Positions 48,884 to 62,326 of a DNA stretch of 64,000 nt are shown piece after piece (the first letter of the stretch is position 1; every line of letters begins with the position of its first letter). The stretch comes from Lepas anatifera (Eukaryota > Arthropoda > Thecostraca > Lepadidae), in NCBI GenBank assembly GCA_034440635.1, contig JAOTON010001136.1, forward strand, positions 1,550,501 to 1,614,500, in the 5' to 3' direction. The position numbers and the translations under genes are program-made. A model generated the notes under the pieces. The model was not told the DNA's origin. It did not search any database and saw only the letters and a program-made list of their open reading frames with translations.

Positions 48884-51360
48884 ACCACACTATGGTTATT
48901 CCCTGCACAGCAAGTTTGGGCCTATTCAGGTTACTCCAAACCTGAGTTATGACGTAATAAGTGGCGGAAATTTATTATTTCACATGCCCACGCCCGTGAA
49001 GTGATTGAATAATTGAATTGATCAGTCTATACATGGTGATAAACCCGTCAAGGTATGTTGCACCCTTTCGGAGATATAAGCTTTTCTTTGCGTGGCGGTT
49101 GTGGCGGTTGGCGTTGCTCATATGTGAAATGTTATCCATATTTAGGGAGAGACCTCGCGGGCGCTGGGCACCCGCTCGGTAATAACGAATTCACGTGATT
49201 GCGATCGTATAATAGCATTGCAGCAACGGGTATTGATGGTTTATGCTCTTCATGCTGATGTCGACGAGTTCAGTTCATGGTAAAAACAAACCTGGCTGGC
49301 TGGATTCTTGGTTTCTTAATTTGATTTGTTTGCTCAGTTGAAGAAGTGGAGGCGCACGGTCTATAATTAACTTTACTCTAGGGACCAGCTGAATGCGCAT
49401 CCCCTAAAAAGCCAGGCGGTGGTGGCTGAGTCAAAGGAGCATGGAAGCGTTTGCCTGTCCGCTTAGCCAGCTGCTGAGTGTGCCATGTTTACGCTGCGTC
49501 TGCGGCTCCGCCCCGGCTGTCGGCTGGCCAGCCCCTGGACTGCATCGCCGAGGGGCCGCTGCCTGTTTACCGGCGGCGATGACGGCGAGGTCACCCCACA
49601 CAAAAAACAGGCCGTCGCGCGAGTGCTGTCGTCGGCAGCGACGTTCGGCGGCGCGGCTGCCGGAGACGTTGGCGGTCAGCCGCACCAACTCCTGCACCCC
49701 GCCGCCCAACTTTTTAGCCTTGATTGATAATCAGGCCTGGGCGCTGCCACTAACATTGCGCTTATTTGAGCCGTTATGTCCCGCTTGTTTTTCGCTTTGT
49801 GCTGTTTGGTGTTTTTGTGCTCGACTCTCCTCCACATTTCCAACAAGCCACGCACTTGGGTGGCGTCGGAAGCGGAATTAGTTTACGATTAGAACGGCTG
49901 GCGGATGGCGTCGGCTCAGGGTCGTTTGTATTCATGAGGGCTGGTAGGTGACTTGGGTTAATGCTTCATTCAATTCCTGGGAAGGATAGATGTTTTTGTC
50001 GCTTTGACTTCGGCGGCAAACAAAAGTTGGGCGGGTGTTAGGTGTGCGCAGTGCCTTAGAGCCGAGATTAGTTTGATTCCAAGATCTTTGCTGGGTGTTT
50101 TGCTTTGTACCAGAAGAACCATTGCTTTATTTCGTATGCATAACTAGTTGGACGGGATGCTGCCAGCGAGCAAGAAATGTACGCTTGTGAATTGCCGTAG
50201 AAGAAGTAGCAATGAATGTCTTTCTTCGAAACTTTACGGTCGTTAGGCGGATTTGTAATCTGGGCCGTTTGATGGACTTGTAATCTCGCAGCCCTGATTG
50301 AATTTGGACCTGAAGCTTCTAAAGGGCGGGTCCGAGGCCATTCGATGGTCGTGGCTGGACCTAATTATACCGACTCAATCCTGCGCTGTCCGGACGCCAT
50401 GAATCTACACGGTGTCGAAGTTTGGCTGCCGTCAGCCGCCGATATCGTCTTCAAATCTCGATTTAGGAGGCTGTGTGCCTAGCATCGCTGGAAGATCCAT
50501 CTGGCGAAGACTTTAATTGCTTTTATTGGAAAACTTTGCCATTTGCCGTGAAGGTTACACGCAGTCATTCATCTGGTGACACTAAGGCTGTCTTGCAGAG
50601 ACAGATAACCCGGAAAGCACGTAACTTGCAGCAGACTTCGTGTTTGAAGCGGAGTCTTGGATATCAACGCCTGCCTCATCAATTTAGTTCCGCCAGTGTG
50701 ACGTTGTTCAGTACCACGCCTGACCTGGAGGACGGGCAGGCCAACTTGTTGCGGAGGACGAACCCTCCCCACGCCACTTGTCTGAAAGTCTCGTCGTGAG
50801 CCGGAGACCATCGTCCTACCCCTCCCCTCTCGCCACGTCGCGCGGTTTGTACAGAGCGGCCTCGGAAAATGTCGCCCCATGCTTTTGTAAGTGACCTTTA
50901 ACTGTGCTACCATTCCATGTACGATTCAGTAGCCCAGACGCAGGTCAGCATGTGACAAGTCAGTCTGTCAAAGCTTCACATCAGACGCGGGAAGTGAGCG
51001 GCCCCGCGGCGCATCACCTGCGGCAATACGGCAGGAGGGTGAGTATGGCATGAACGGCGGGCGGGGTGATTGTTTCTCTGGTATCCGCTAGGTCTACAGA
51101 CGGTCTAATGCCTTCGGATCAGTCACAATATTTATCTTATGGCTACTGTCAGTTCCACCAAGGTTTCAAAGCACGATGACATTCGTAGTAGTAAGTTCGT
51201 GTCGTCATGTGTAAATGTTACATCAGTTTTGTGCTGAAACCAAACTGGACTGCTCCAGGAACAGGTCATTAATAGTGCTCTTTCACTCAGAGGACATGTC
51301 ATGACTTGTCTCCCTCCCGGCTTCTTGTCTTAAAGCTTGAGCATGGAGGAGTTAATAGGG
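48884..51360. other. No gene confirmed; one weak exon and one small ORF
   Basis: A GC-rich frame at 49485-49727 (+, 80 codons) has a protein-like second half (FTGGDDGEVTPHKKQAVARV) but no homology that I know. At 50985-51038 a 54-bp block is bounded by TTCACATCAG and GTGAGTATGG. Read after one carried-over base it is open and would keep the phase of TIMELESS exon D. Both are too weak to call as coding. Confidence 0.35.
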
Positions 51361-52268
51361 TTAACATGCGCACTGGAGGGGGCCTCGGAGGCCCCCACCT
51401 GTTTTTCCGAGATGGCCGGAGAACCGCTTGTAGCCGAAAAATGAAACGTGGCCACATTTAACAGAATTTAATAGCGCGTCGATTGGTGAAGACTTTGTGA
51501 AAATCGGCCGAAAGTTTTTTGACTTATAGGCTTTCAAAGTCAGACCTGCATTTTGAGATCGCCGTAAACGCGCGGTCGGATCAGTTAGCTTGCATTGAAG
51601 ACCGAGTGGTGACGTCATAACGTCATATAAGTGGGACTATATGTCAAGGTCACTTCACATGAAAGTCAAGGTCAAGGTCAAAGGTCACGGGTCAAGGTCA
51701 TATCTGCACTTTCAAGGTCACTGACCACTGTGCGTCCGGTCAAATGACGTTACCCCGTCTGACATATATTATGCTATTACGTCATCGGTAGGGTACCCCA
51801 ATACAAAGGTCAAGGTCAAAGGTCATTGGGAAAGGTCAATCCTCATTTCCCGCCAAACAGTGGCTACAGTGTTAGTCAAAGTGTAAATAATAAGTAGTAT
51901 ACCATATGGTGACCTTAAAGGTCAATGGCCTTGAATGACCTTGACCCAAAAGTTTTGGTGAAGCCTCTTTGAGACCTCTTCTCTATGAAACCTGTCCGCC
52001 TTTAGCTTATTCCCGCCATTTTCCTGCATAATCACAGCATTTACCAATCGATCCCAGCATGGCCAATATTTGACCTTTACGACCTCCTTTGACCTTGAAG
52101 ATATTGACCTAGGTCAATGAAAATTGGTCATCATGTAGATCACCATAGCCCCCACCCACCTACCAAGTGGCGTTTTTCTAACCCTCTTAGTTTCCGAGAT
52201 CTTAGGGGGGCCTACCAGGCCCCCTCCAGTGCGCGTTAGTGCCAGACCCCCTCCAGTGCGGGTGTTAA
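51361..52268 (+). mobile_element. TTAA-flanked MITE-like element (family 1)
   Basis: TTAACATGCGCACTGGAGGG at the left and TTAACACCCGCACTGGAGGG on the opposite strand at the right form inverted termini of about 20 bp flanked by TTAA. The 908-bp body contains many TGACCT/AGGTCA half-sites, including a tandem run around 51665-51700 with a direct repeat spaced by one base (AGGTCAAAGGTCA). It is colinear with 17412-18290. No transposase frame. Confidence 0.82.
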
Positions 52269-52936
52269 CGGATGCCCAGTGGCCTGACTCGTGCTGGTCG
52301 CTTGGCCATGGATCGCCGCGGCTCACTTCTAGTGTCTGGTATGAAGTTTGACTCGTTTTCTTTACCATCTATTATTTGTCTGAATGATGGTGTTCTGTCA
52401 TTAACTCGACGATTGACCGGCAACACTTACACTCCAGTGTGACGATCCGTGTTCATGCTATGAACTACAAGCATGGGTGACAGTTTGCTGGAGCCGCCCG
52501 TTTCCGGCCGAACACCAGCAGGGACCAAACAAATAACAGGGTGACAAACGACACGACTCGTACCCTTCTCCATATAAGTACCAGCCGATCTCCCTTTACT
52601 TACTACACATAAGTCTTTGTGAATAATTTACTATTCACCACAAACTCTTTCACCGGCCGTCTACGAGAAACGGCATGAGTCTGTTTTTCTGGTACTTATG
52701 TCACATTGCGCACACAGAGTCCATTTGGCACGAACTAATCTCAGCACACAGTTGGTCCTATTTGTCCTTCCAAGCTCTTACGCGGGCTTTGGTGTGAATG
52801 TTTGAGTTCGGTTGCCCGCCTACAGACGCTAACAAAAGCGGCGACATCACTGACGTTCGTCCTCGGCTTCTGCCAGCCGAGCGCCACCATTGATCTGGCG
52901 TGAATGAGAACAGAATGCACGATGGGGCGCGGGGTC

Positions 52937-53191
52937 TCACCACTGGGCTGCGTCAGGACTGGGCGTGCCCCAGGCGTCGGGCAGGGCGCGCGGACAGGCG
53001 TCCACGCCGGCGTGGGTCAGCAGCGCGCCGGGCCGCTGCGGCCGCTCGGCCGGCCCCAGCTCGACCTCGGTGCGCTGCGACATGAAGTAGAGCGCGTTGG
53101 AGAGGCCGTGGTGAGAGTCGCCGTTGCAGCTGTCGCGCACCACGCCGCCGCCCTCCGCCGGTGCACCGCAGTCCTCCTCCAATATGTTCAC
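52937..53191 (-). CDS. LRR membrane protein, probable last exon (cytoplasmic tail)
   Basis: On the - strand GCTGGCTGAC (branch-point-like) and AATGTTTGACAG precede GTGAACATATTGG at 53191. The frame then runs 84 codons to TGA: VNILEEDCGAPAEGGG, then GLSNALYFMSQRTEVELGPA, ending SPDAAQW. The large upstream exon at 59846-62326 ends after a complete codon at a strong donor (GAG|GTGAGC), and this exon starts in phase 0, so the join gives ...QQKDE-VNILEED. The GC-rich, stop-free, acidic sequence suits a cytoplasmic tail. No polyadenylation signal was recognised just downstream. The last codons also overlap a possible donor (CAGTG|GTGAGA), so a further exon cannot be excluded. The link between the two exons is inferred from phase and composition. 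Confidence 0.68.
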   Translation of the reverse strand: MNILEEDCGAPAEGGGVVRDSCNGDSHHGLSNALYFMSQRTEVELGPAERPQRPGALLTHAGVDACPRALPDAWGTPSPDAAQW

Positions 53192-53621
53192 CTGTCAAAC
53201 ATTGGGTGTCAGCCAGCTGATCAAGTCTTAGCAAATGGTTTGTCGTTGCAAACGGCATTGCTAAGTGTGCTGCATGGGATGTTCGATTCTGTTGCCGGTG
53301 AATTTAAAGGGCGCCAGGTGTCAGTTTGTAAAATTCCGATTAGGTATAGCACTGGGGTAGGTTTCGCTAGATCATCTTAATAAATGGGTTATCCCATGCC
53401 AAATAGTCCAAAAAGTGCAGTCATGGTCACCGATTTTGACGAAATTTGGTGAAGGGGGTAGTACCCATATACGTGTGATTACCCACCAAGTTTGAGTTGT
53501 CTGTCTGATGATCGAAGGCGGCAGAATGAATAATTTTGTCTTTGAAGGAACAAACATGTACTCTCAAGGTGGCCATTGCTTGGCATAGCTGATATGTAAC
53601 CCGCCCTCTCTGAAGCTTATT

Positions 53622-54444
53622 TTAACACGCGCATTGACGGGGGGCGGGTACCCCCTCTTATCTTTCGGAGATACTAGAAAAATGGCGGCGCGTAGCTCCG
53701 CCGTACTTGTCATAACTTTCCCTCATCATTTTTACAACTTTTGTGAAAATTTTAAGATTAGGTCATCTCAGGTCAGGTCACCAGTACAGGTCAAGTGACC
53801 TGACCTCAAAAAGTTTAAGACAGCATAAGCCGGAGCAGGGTGAACTTACCCTATTGAAACTCATATCACATAATGGGCCCGCCGTTTTTCTAAATATGTT
53901 CCGGTATTTTTGATATCGATGACCTAAGGTCAGATACAAGGCATGACTTCTCCATTGGAAATACATGGGAAAAATGGATTTTACTGAATAACTCGGTAAG
54001 AATGGTGATGGTGAACGTTTATTTTGGCTGCATTAGACTCGCCTTAGCTTTGCGGTTCTAATGATATGCATTTTATATAATTTGACCTGACCTGACCTCG
54101 GGTCGGTCAATCTTGATTTGACCTAGCAAGGTCAAATTATATATCATTCGATTCGGCTTTCTGCGAGGATTCATACAGTTCAAGTCGTTTTGCTCTATCT
54201 TTACTTGTTCAAATGTAATGGCCAAAAACTTGATTTATGTTATCCCTATGACAGCATGTTTTGACCTTTCGTGACCCTAAATGTGACCTGACAAAAAATG
54301 GTTAAAATATTTTCGATCGAAGTGGATGGGCTACCCAAGCCGTTTGCCGTTTTCGCTACCTACCGTGGTTATCGAGATCTTAGGGGCGGGTACCCGCCCC
54401 TCGTCAAAGCGAGGTGGCTCAGACCCCCGTCAATGGCGTGTTAA
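53622..54444 (-). mobile_element. TTAA-flanked MITE-like element (family 2 relative)
   Basis: TTAACACGCGCATTGACGGG at the left is mirrored by TTAACACGCCATTGACGGGG on the opposite strand at the right, flush with TTAA on both sides. The 823-bp body contains inverted TGACCT/AGGTCA motifs, a GGCGGCGC...CTCCGCCG stem near one end, and segments resembling 2320-3690 and 47868-48883 in reverse. No coding frame. Confidence 0.82.
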
Positions 54445-55754
54445 GGGAATTCCGTGAATGCTTGGGAAGTGTCGGGCTTACTGAATAGTTGACAATGACT
54501 TAAAATGAACTAGGGATTGGCGGAATTCAGTTTAGGAAGTGGAAGAGCGATGGTGAGAGATCGACCCTCGAAACCAGGTGCTAAACCTCCGACCAATTCG
54601 TGAACACATTTAGCGAGCTTGAGAGAACCTTTTATCCCATTATTTTGCGAAATCCAAAAGGAGTTTTCACAGGGAACTGGAATGGACACTCGGTGACTGT
54701 AAAATTATCGTTGCTGCTGACCTAGCGGAAAATACCACCACTGTCGCACAAAATAAAATTAAAAACGATTACTGGACCAAACGCCAGGTGACATTGTCTC
54801 CCTTCGTGTTTTTCTGGCATAGTGGCACAGATGAACTTTAATGTACCCATTTTTCATACGCTGTTATGTCTATCACAACACCTCGGGCATGACGCCGTGG
54901 TGGTTAATTTGTTTTAAAGCGGAGTGTTCGCTGTATGGAAAAGAAGATGGGGATGGTGTTCTAGCAAAATTTAATGTTTTGAGGATGGACTGCAGCACAA
55001 CCTAAGAATTCAAAACTTTTCGAATGTGCTTAATCGTAGGACAGATTTTTGCACGCCCTCTGAATGACACTTCGTTTTCTACGGTGCGTGGCAAAAATCC
55101 TTGCGATGGCGTTAGCACTTCGAATACAAATCTCAGGGCACCGTGACTCCAGGTGGCATTCGGTTTGTTTTTTTTGTTTTTGATATTTTAGAGAAACTCC
55201 CCGAGGTTAGGTACTCGTACATCTTTATCAAGTTTGAAAACCATAAGCGAGAGGAAGATTTCCTGCCATCACGATTGTCTGGCACTAGTTGCTCTCCCGG
55301 AACCAAAGGGCTTCATGTGATGCGCCCGTACGAGAAGGTAGCTGTTTATGCTTACAAACTTTTCAGATATGGCTGAGATGTTAAGATGATTTCGGGATAA
55401 CAGCATGCCAGATGTTTTAGTGATGAACTTCTTAAAGGACTGAAAATATGAAATACATGCGGTAACGGTGTCTAATGTTTCGTCTATGTTTGGAATGTTT
55501 GATAGAAATAGTATGTCTAATTTTTGAATACGCCCTTACAGGTAATTACAGAGGATGCATTTTAGCTACTGACTTGAAAGGAAGGATAAAAACCAATAAG
55601 GTACCCTCAAAACATTTTCATTGGCACGTACACTAAATTTGATTACTGGAAGCCGTTGGGCGAACCAATATTTGTTTTTCCTAAGAGCGCACTCCAGACC
55701 TTTGACCGGTAATGCTTGGACCTCACCCCTCGGAGGTCGTCTATCCGTAATCGC

Positions 55755-56181
<427 letters not shown>

Positions 56182-59100
56182 TATTGGATTTACGTCATGT
56201 GTTTAGTTAATTGACGTTTCACTGTATCACAGCTTAATCAGTGTCGAAAACAGTTCTAATCACAAAAAAAGTAACAATTTACAAAGCACAGCACATCTTG
56301 GAGAAAAAATTGCACACTGTAAGGACAATTAGTTAATATAGATTCATGGTGTAGTAAATGATGTTTGCTTTATTCCAAATTTAAAAGTGATTACAACATA
56401 CTTTATTTCCGATTTCCAAATTCATCTGATTTTCCTTTATTTCCGATTTCCAAATTCCATCGGTGATTTTCCTTCTGCCTTGATAATAATATTATCCCAA
56501 AAACACCGACAACGAAGATAAAGTTTGTCACTGCTTTACTCTGTTCCGTCGACAATTGGTATCGATCTCCGCCGCAAAATATAGGCAGATAAACTCATGC
56601 TTACAAACTGGCGGGCATCCCTGTTTTCCCTCATTTTGAGCACGTGGCATGTGCCAGCCATTTACAGAAGGGAAATGTGGCATCTTGATGCAATTCCGGA
56701 CTCTGGTGATTTGGGCCTTGAAAATTATTGATTTGGCCTTATTGCTGCCGAGAAAATTGATGGTAAGCCTAATATTTCACTTTGTTTGATTTTCCTCGCT
56801 CAGCAATAAAAGCGTACAAATGAGCGTGACGTTAAATCGCCGTATGGGTTTGTGCCGGATTGGACCGGTTTGGACCGGTTTGATTACCACGACAAATGAA
56901 TACGAATGCAAATGCAGCGTTTTTAGCTAAAAGAGGCTACCTTTAGGAACCAAGGTGATACACTTATCAATTGCTTCCATTTTTCTTCATTTAGCAAAAC
57001 ATTTCACGTTTCAAACTAGTCACCAAGCTATACAATAAAGCAAGCCATGCGGGTTTACAGTGGGCATTACCAAAATCCACGTGGGTTTTAAAGATGTCTG
57101 AGCAAAAAAATTTGTCGGTACAGCACGCACAACGGGCCCTGAGCATGACGTAACTTTCTAAGGTCGCCTCATAACACGTAAACAACCGGGGAAGACGGGG
57201 TCGGTATGGGGTGAATTTGTCCTTTTTCTCCGCGAACGGCAAGTTCTGGGACAGATTGTATGTACCGATCAGATGGTTTGCCGGCATGCTTTATCACATG
57301 GCTCTCTCAGTTTAGACCCCATTATAAAGGTGCCACATTCCCTTTAATCCAAATTAAAACTCCAAAAGGCATTTTCACGAACATTTCTCACCATGATGCA
57401 AAAGGTTTTATCTCCATATTCAAGCTGCTGACCATAAAAAACGACCCAGACAGAGCCCCTTTCTCCGCTAAATAAGAAAGTCGGAAGATAGCATAAACAT
57501 GCCAAGACTTATGGGAGCGGGAGTGAATATGAGGGTGCAGAGCACAGGGACGTTGGGTGTGTTCGGACCATTGAAATTGGGGTACAGTGTGCAGAGGCGC
57601 ATTCGAACCAAGAAGAATGGCGGACAGATAGACGCCTGTTCAGGGTAAGTCAATTCACTGTCTTAGTTAAAACCGATGCGGTGTCTTCGAAAAATTCATC
57701 AGCCACGTGTGCTTGTTTACAGTTACCATGTGTTGTCTCAGTTACCTAAAAATATAAATGTTTGTTTTTTTCGATCGCTGGTCTCAGACGATGAAAATTA
57801 ATTTTGCAAATAGTTGAGCAAATCCACTGGGGCTGACCGATGACCTGAAGTGGCCTTCAGCCGGTAAAAAATCTTAGTTGGTATTGGTCGAGTTCGCATA
57901 GTATGGCTGTGGATGGACTTTTTTCCGTTAAATGCAACAGCTTTAAAACGTGGCCCTGGCATTGACCTCTCTGGGATCGAATTCCTTGAGTCGACCCTGT
58001 AGAAACTTTGAATATCATATACTTATGTCAAAACGGACGTCTGCTGGACTTGTCTGAGACGTACTCAGTATTGTGCCAAGTTTCTTCAGATGTTCAGATT
58101 TATCGTATGCGGCCCTCCTCGCCGGACTCCCCTCACATAGCGCACACACATGGGCGCGGCCTGCTCCATCTATAATGGCGGCAGCTGATGAGGATCTGCG
58201 ATAACTTGCACATTTGTGTGGTGCCCTGGGCTGCATGATAGCCTGCTTGCGAGATGAATGGCGCGGATGCCAGGCCCCAATATCAATCTTTCACGTTGGC
58301 TGGCGTTCGGTGATATGTTATTCCTGGGCCGGTGAGACGTGCGGTTATTGGTAGATCAACTGAATCATCCGTATACGCCAACAGAAGAGAATTGCGCTTT
58401 TTGCTGACTGAAAGCCGGAGTGGTTCTCCCAACATATTTGTTCCGTTCGTGTAAGAAATAGTAATATAGTGAGGCATTGCATCATGTTGCTCGGTTGCCT
58501 GGTAGGTGCTCAAGTGCGCTGGACTCCTTTTGCGACAATCGGATAGGTTCGGCCATATCACAGCATGCTTTAGATTGGAAGTACGTCTGCCATTGTTCAA
58601 AAGACCTGGGTTTGTTGGCTGATGGACTCGGGCTGGTGACAGTGCAGCCCAGCGCCGACAGTGATTGGCAGTCGGAGTATTTGCCGCCGGCGCGGATGGC
58701 TCCGTCAGCTGGTACCGCCTGGCCGCCGCATCTTATGAGCTTCGCTCTAGATGGGGTCAGTCGCCACCACTGTGGCCCAATGGACGAGGCCGCGTGACAG
58801 CCTTTGGGCCTGATGGTTATTGTAGACGGCCGATCTCGCCGCCGAACGTCCTGATAGCTCTGCCCCGCCTGTTCAATGGCAACACGTGCTGGCTACAGTC
58901 GCGCGTGTTGCCAGAAATGTGCCCCCTCCCCCCATTTGCGTACGAAAATGTCTAATTCCAGTCCAATCGGTCGAAAATCTGGAAGGTTTGTGGGAAGGTG
59001 GAGGGGAAGCCGCCTGTGAGCTCGGATTGGGCAGATCTTTTCTCTTTTTTGTTTTTAGGGTGGGTCAAATCTGTGAGTTCTGTGACGAAATTAAAGCCCC

Positions 59101-59845
59101 CCCCCCCACCTGCCTCTCCCGCGATCTCTTAGACCGTTCGACCTCGGAAACTCACGGCCAGTAGTATGTGGCGACTGAGCCAGTTGTCCCGTCAACTATT
59201 TCATAAATGTAATTGGAGGTGTAATTGCTCAACGGTTTGCTCCCGAGCCCAGTGTGGTATGGAATGCTTCCGATTTTATCGTAGGCTCCTGGTGTCATTC
59301 ACTCTACAACTATTTGTGTGTGACCCCAACATTGATTGAGGCAGTAAACTATGCAACATTGTATACGAACATGCTCGTGTGAACTGTGTGGCCTGTTTTC
59401 ACCTGCTGTACTCTGAGTAAGGTTCAGTATTCCAAGCTTCGTATTCAGCCAAGAAGCGGCGCGTGTGGGGCTGATGGGGACAGCTTAGTTTGGAAACGGG
59501 CGACTTCCGGGGCTGTCTTCCATCTCTGTTAGTAGCCTCCGTTCGAGCGTGGTGTAATGAAACAGCTGACAGAGCAGCTGGACCGAACGCGACAGCGATC
59601 CAGTGCGCGACAGCGATCGGCCGATATTGCCTTTGACCGGACGCGATGCGCGCCACATTTCAAACACGTGACTCAATCGGGAGAGCGCGCCAGAGTGAAC
59701 AACACTACTGTCTCAGAGCTTAAATTTGATTTATCCTATAGCTACCTGCTTAAGCAAGAGGCAGCACCGTGAAGTTACAACAAACACGGCCTGGCAGCTC
59801 AAATTTGCCTGCAAAAAATTATCTACATGCGATGACGGTGCTCAC

Positions 59846-62326
59846 CTCGTCCTTCTGTTGGGAGTAGGAGATGGAGGAGCCCTTGCGGCGCCGGGTGAAG
59901 GGGTGCACCGCTCCTCGCCGGTAGCGCCAGAGCGCCACGGCGCTGGCCAGGATGAGAAGCAGCACGCCGACGGCGGCCGCTAGCGAGGACAGCACGGCCA
60001 CCATGCTGCCGCGCCTGGTGGCCGTGGTGGGTACGTAGTTCACCCTTCCGGGCAGCTGCGACGGCCCGCCTCCTGAGGAGGCGATTGGCACAGGTCTGCG
60101 GCCCGGCAGCGGCCCCACAGCGCGGGGCGGCTGAGATCCTGCGGGTCGCCGAGCCGGCGGCGGTACACTGGATGTGGCCATCGCCGTAGTTTCGCTGCGG
60201 GCTGTCGTGGCCGTCGTATCCCGAGGTGTCGGCGTTGCTGCTGACGTGATCTGCGTTATGGTTGATGCCGGTAGTGTAAAGGTCTTTGGTGTTGTTGAAG
60301 TTGTTGTTGTCGTAGTGATGGCTGCCTGTGTTGAACGGGCTGTAGAGGCTGAAGACGATGAAGAAGTTGGCGGCCACGTCATAGTGCGTTCTGTGATTTC
60401 CATAGTCACCGTTGAGGCTACGGTGGGCACGGTTGGAGATGTTGTCACGGGCGACGCAGACGTGGCTACAGACGATGCTGTCGTAACCTCTGTCCCTATG
60501 ACAGGCTTCGTCGCTTCCGTTATCACTGTGGTTGGTGTAGTTTCCGTTACACCACTTGTGGTAGACGGCCTCGAATAAGTCGTGCTGGTTTGGCTAGTCA
60601 AAGGAATGCTGACGGTTGGCTCAGAGCGCTCAGGCAGGGCAAGAGTTGTCGCAGTGCTGCTGGACCGGGCGTCGACAGGTCGCCTGGTGGGCACCGTCTC
60701 GAAGTCGTCGTCGGTGAGCAGCGCGACTGATTTGAGCATGAGCCGCGGTGGCTGGCGGCAACGCGCCGAGAACGGGCTGTAGAACTGAACCCGACCCTCT
60801 GCCATCCAGTCTGTCAGCCAGAGAATGTCTGGGTCGGAGCAGTTCCACCAGCTGCCCCCCAGCTTCATCAGCTGGAGGCGCGGCAGCAGCTGGGGCAGGT
60901 CCGACCGCAGCCGCACCAGGTGGTTGTGCATCACGTTGAGGTGGGTGACGGAGCGGATGCCGTGCAGGAGGCGCCCGGAGTTGATCACGCGCGTCACCAG
61001 TGGTGCGCTGTCAAACATCTCCAGCTTCACCAGATGCTCCAACGAGTCGAAGAGGGATTCTGGCGCACTGACGTTGTTCTTCAGACGTGAGAGCTGGAGT
61101 GACTTTAGGGACGCCAGTGGAGCCAGCGATCCTGGGTCTAGCACGGTGATGGGATTCTGCGACAGGTCGAGCGACTCGAGTTCCGTTAGGCCAGAGAAGC
61201 TATTGGCTGAGATATGCTGAATCTTGTTTGCCTGCAAGTCCAAGTTCGTGAGACTGGACAAACCACAGAAAGCGCATCCCTCAACAGTGTCAATGAGGTT
61301 TCTTTGCATGAAGAGCTGTTGGAGTGCTGACAGCCCGCTGAAGTCATCCTGATGGAGCACTCGAATCTGGTTTTCTTCGAGGTATACTGCCTTCAAGCTG
61401 GCCGGTAAGCTGACGGGCACGTTTTGCAACAAATTACCGTTGAGCCAGAGCCGCATAAGGTGTTCGTGCCGCCCGAGCGTGTCCTCCTCCAGATGTTGGA
61501 TCCCACAGTCATCTAGCACCAGGAGTCCCAGATAGGGGTAACTGTCGAAATCCCCGCGACGAAGAATGGTGAGGTTGTTTTTCGCCAAGCGCAGATCACG
61601 AACGTACTGTGTCAGGGACTGTGGCACTCGCGTTAGACCCACAGCCGAGACGTCAATGTACTGCAGCCGCGAGCCGAAGAACTCGAGCCGGCTAAGGTTG
61701 TTGAGAGGGTTATTGCTGAGAATGAGATGTGCCAGACTTGCCAGTGGCTGGAAGGCGGAGATGTCGATCTCAGAGATGCGGTTTGAGTCGAGATTAAGGT
61801 ATTGCAGCTTTTGAAGTCCGTTGAGTGTGTTCGCGCCCAGGACCGTCAGGTTGTTGCTGCGCAGCGTGAGCTGCTCCAGTGAGTTCAGACCAACGAACGC
61901 CCCCTCCACCGATGTCAGGTGGTTGGAGGATAAGTCAAGGTTTTTAGCCTGAGGCATATCCGACAAGATGCCGGCTGTTATTTCAGACAGCGAATTCTGA
62001 CTCAAGTCCAACTTGACTAGCCCAGTGAGCGCGCTGAAGGTGCCGTTCTCGATGCTTGAGATGCCATTCCTCTGCGCCTTGAGCTCGGTGAGGTTGGAGA
62101 AGCTTACCAGGTGCTCTGCCCGAAGGATGGGCACCACGAAACTGCGTAGCTCCAGTCTTCGGACGCCAGTTGGGATGTCGTCAGGTATGCTCCATAGCGT
62201 GTCTCCGTTACAGGTCACGCTGAGCTGAGCGTCGCAGTAGCAGGAGCTGGGACAGGCCTGCGGGTCGCCGCCGGCCGGTGACCTCAGCAGGGTGAGCAGC
62301 AGCAGCAGCTGGGCCTGCGGCGGCAT
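59846..62326 (-). CDS. LRR type I transmembrane protein, main exon
   Basis: ATG at 62326 starts a clear signal peptide (QAQLLLLLTLLRSPAGG). Residues 25-39 have the N-cap pattern Cys-x3-Cys-x-Cys-x7-Cys. About 15 leucine-rich repeats follow to residue ~480 (LxxLxLxxNxL pattern, for example NLTVLGANTLNGLQKLQYLN), with several N-glycosylation sites. The C-cap (WWNCSD...ARCRQP) shows only two cysteines. A Ser/Thr/Pro-rich, mucin-like stalk runs from ~555 to ~765. The membrane helix is ~775-799 (VAVLSSLAAAVGVLLLILAS), followed by RYRR and a basic tail ending SYSQQKDE at donor GAG|GTGAGC. Reading through the donor would add only VSTVIACR before a stop. The protein should sit at the cell surface and bind an extracellular partner. 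No TIR, kinase or Ig domain is present, so it is not a Toll receptor or kekkon. I cannot name the ortholog. A candidate acceptor GTTTGCAG at 62434 suggests an upstream 5'UTR exon. Confidence 0.92.
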
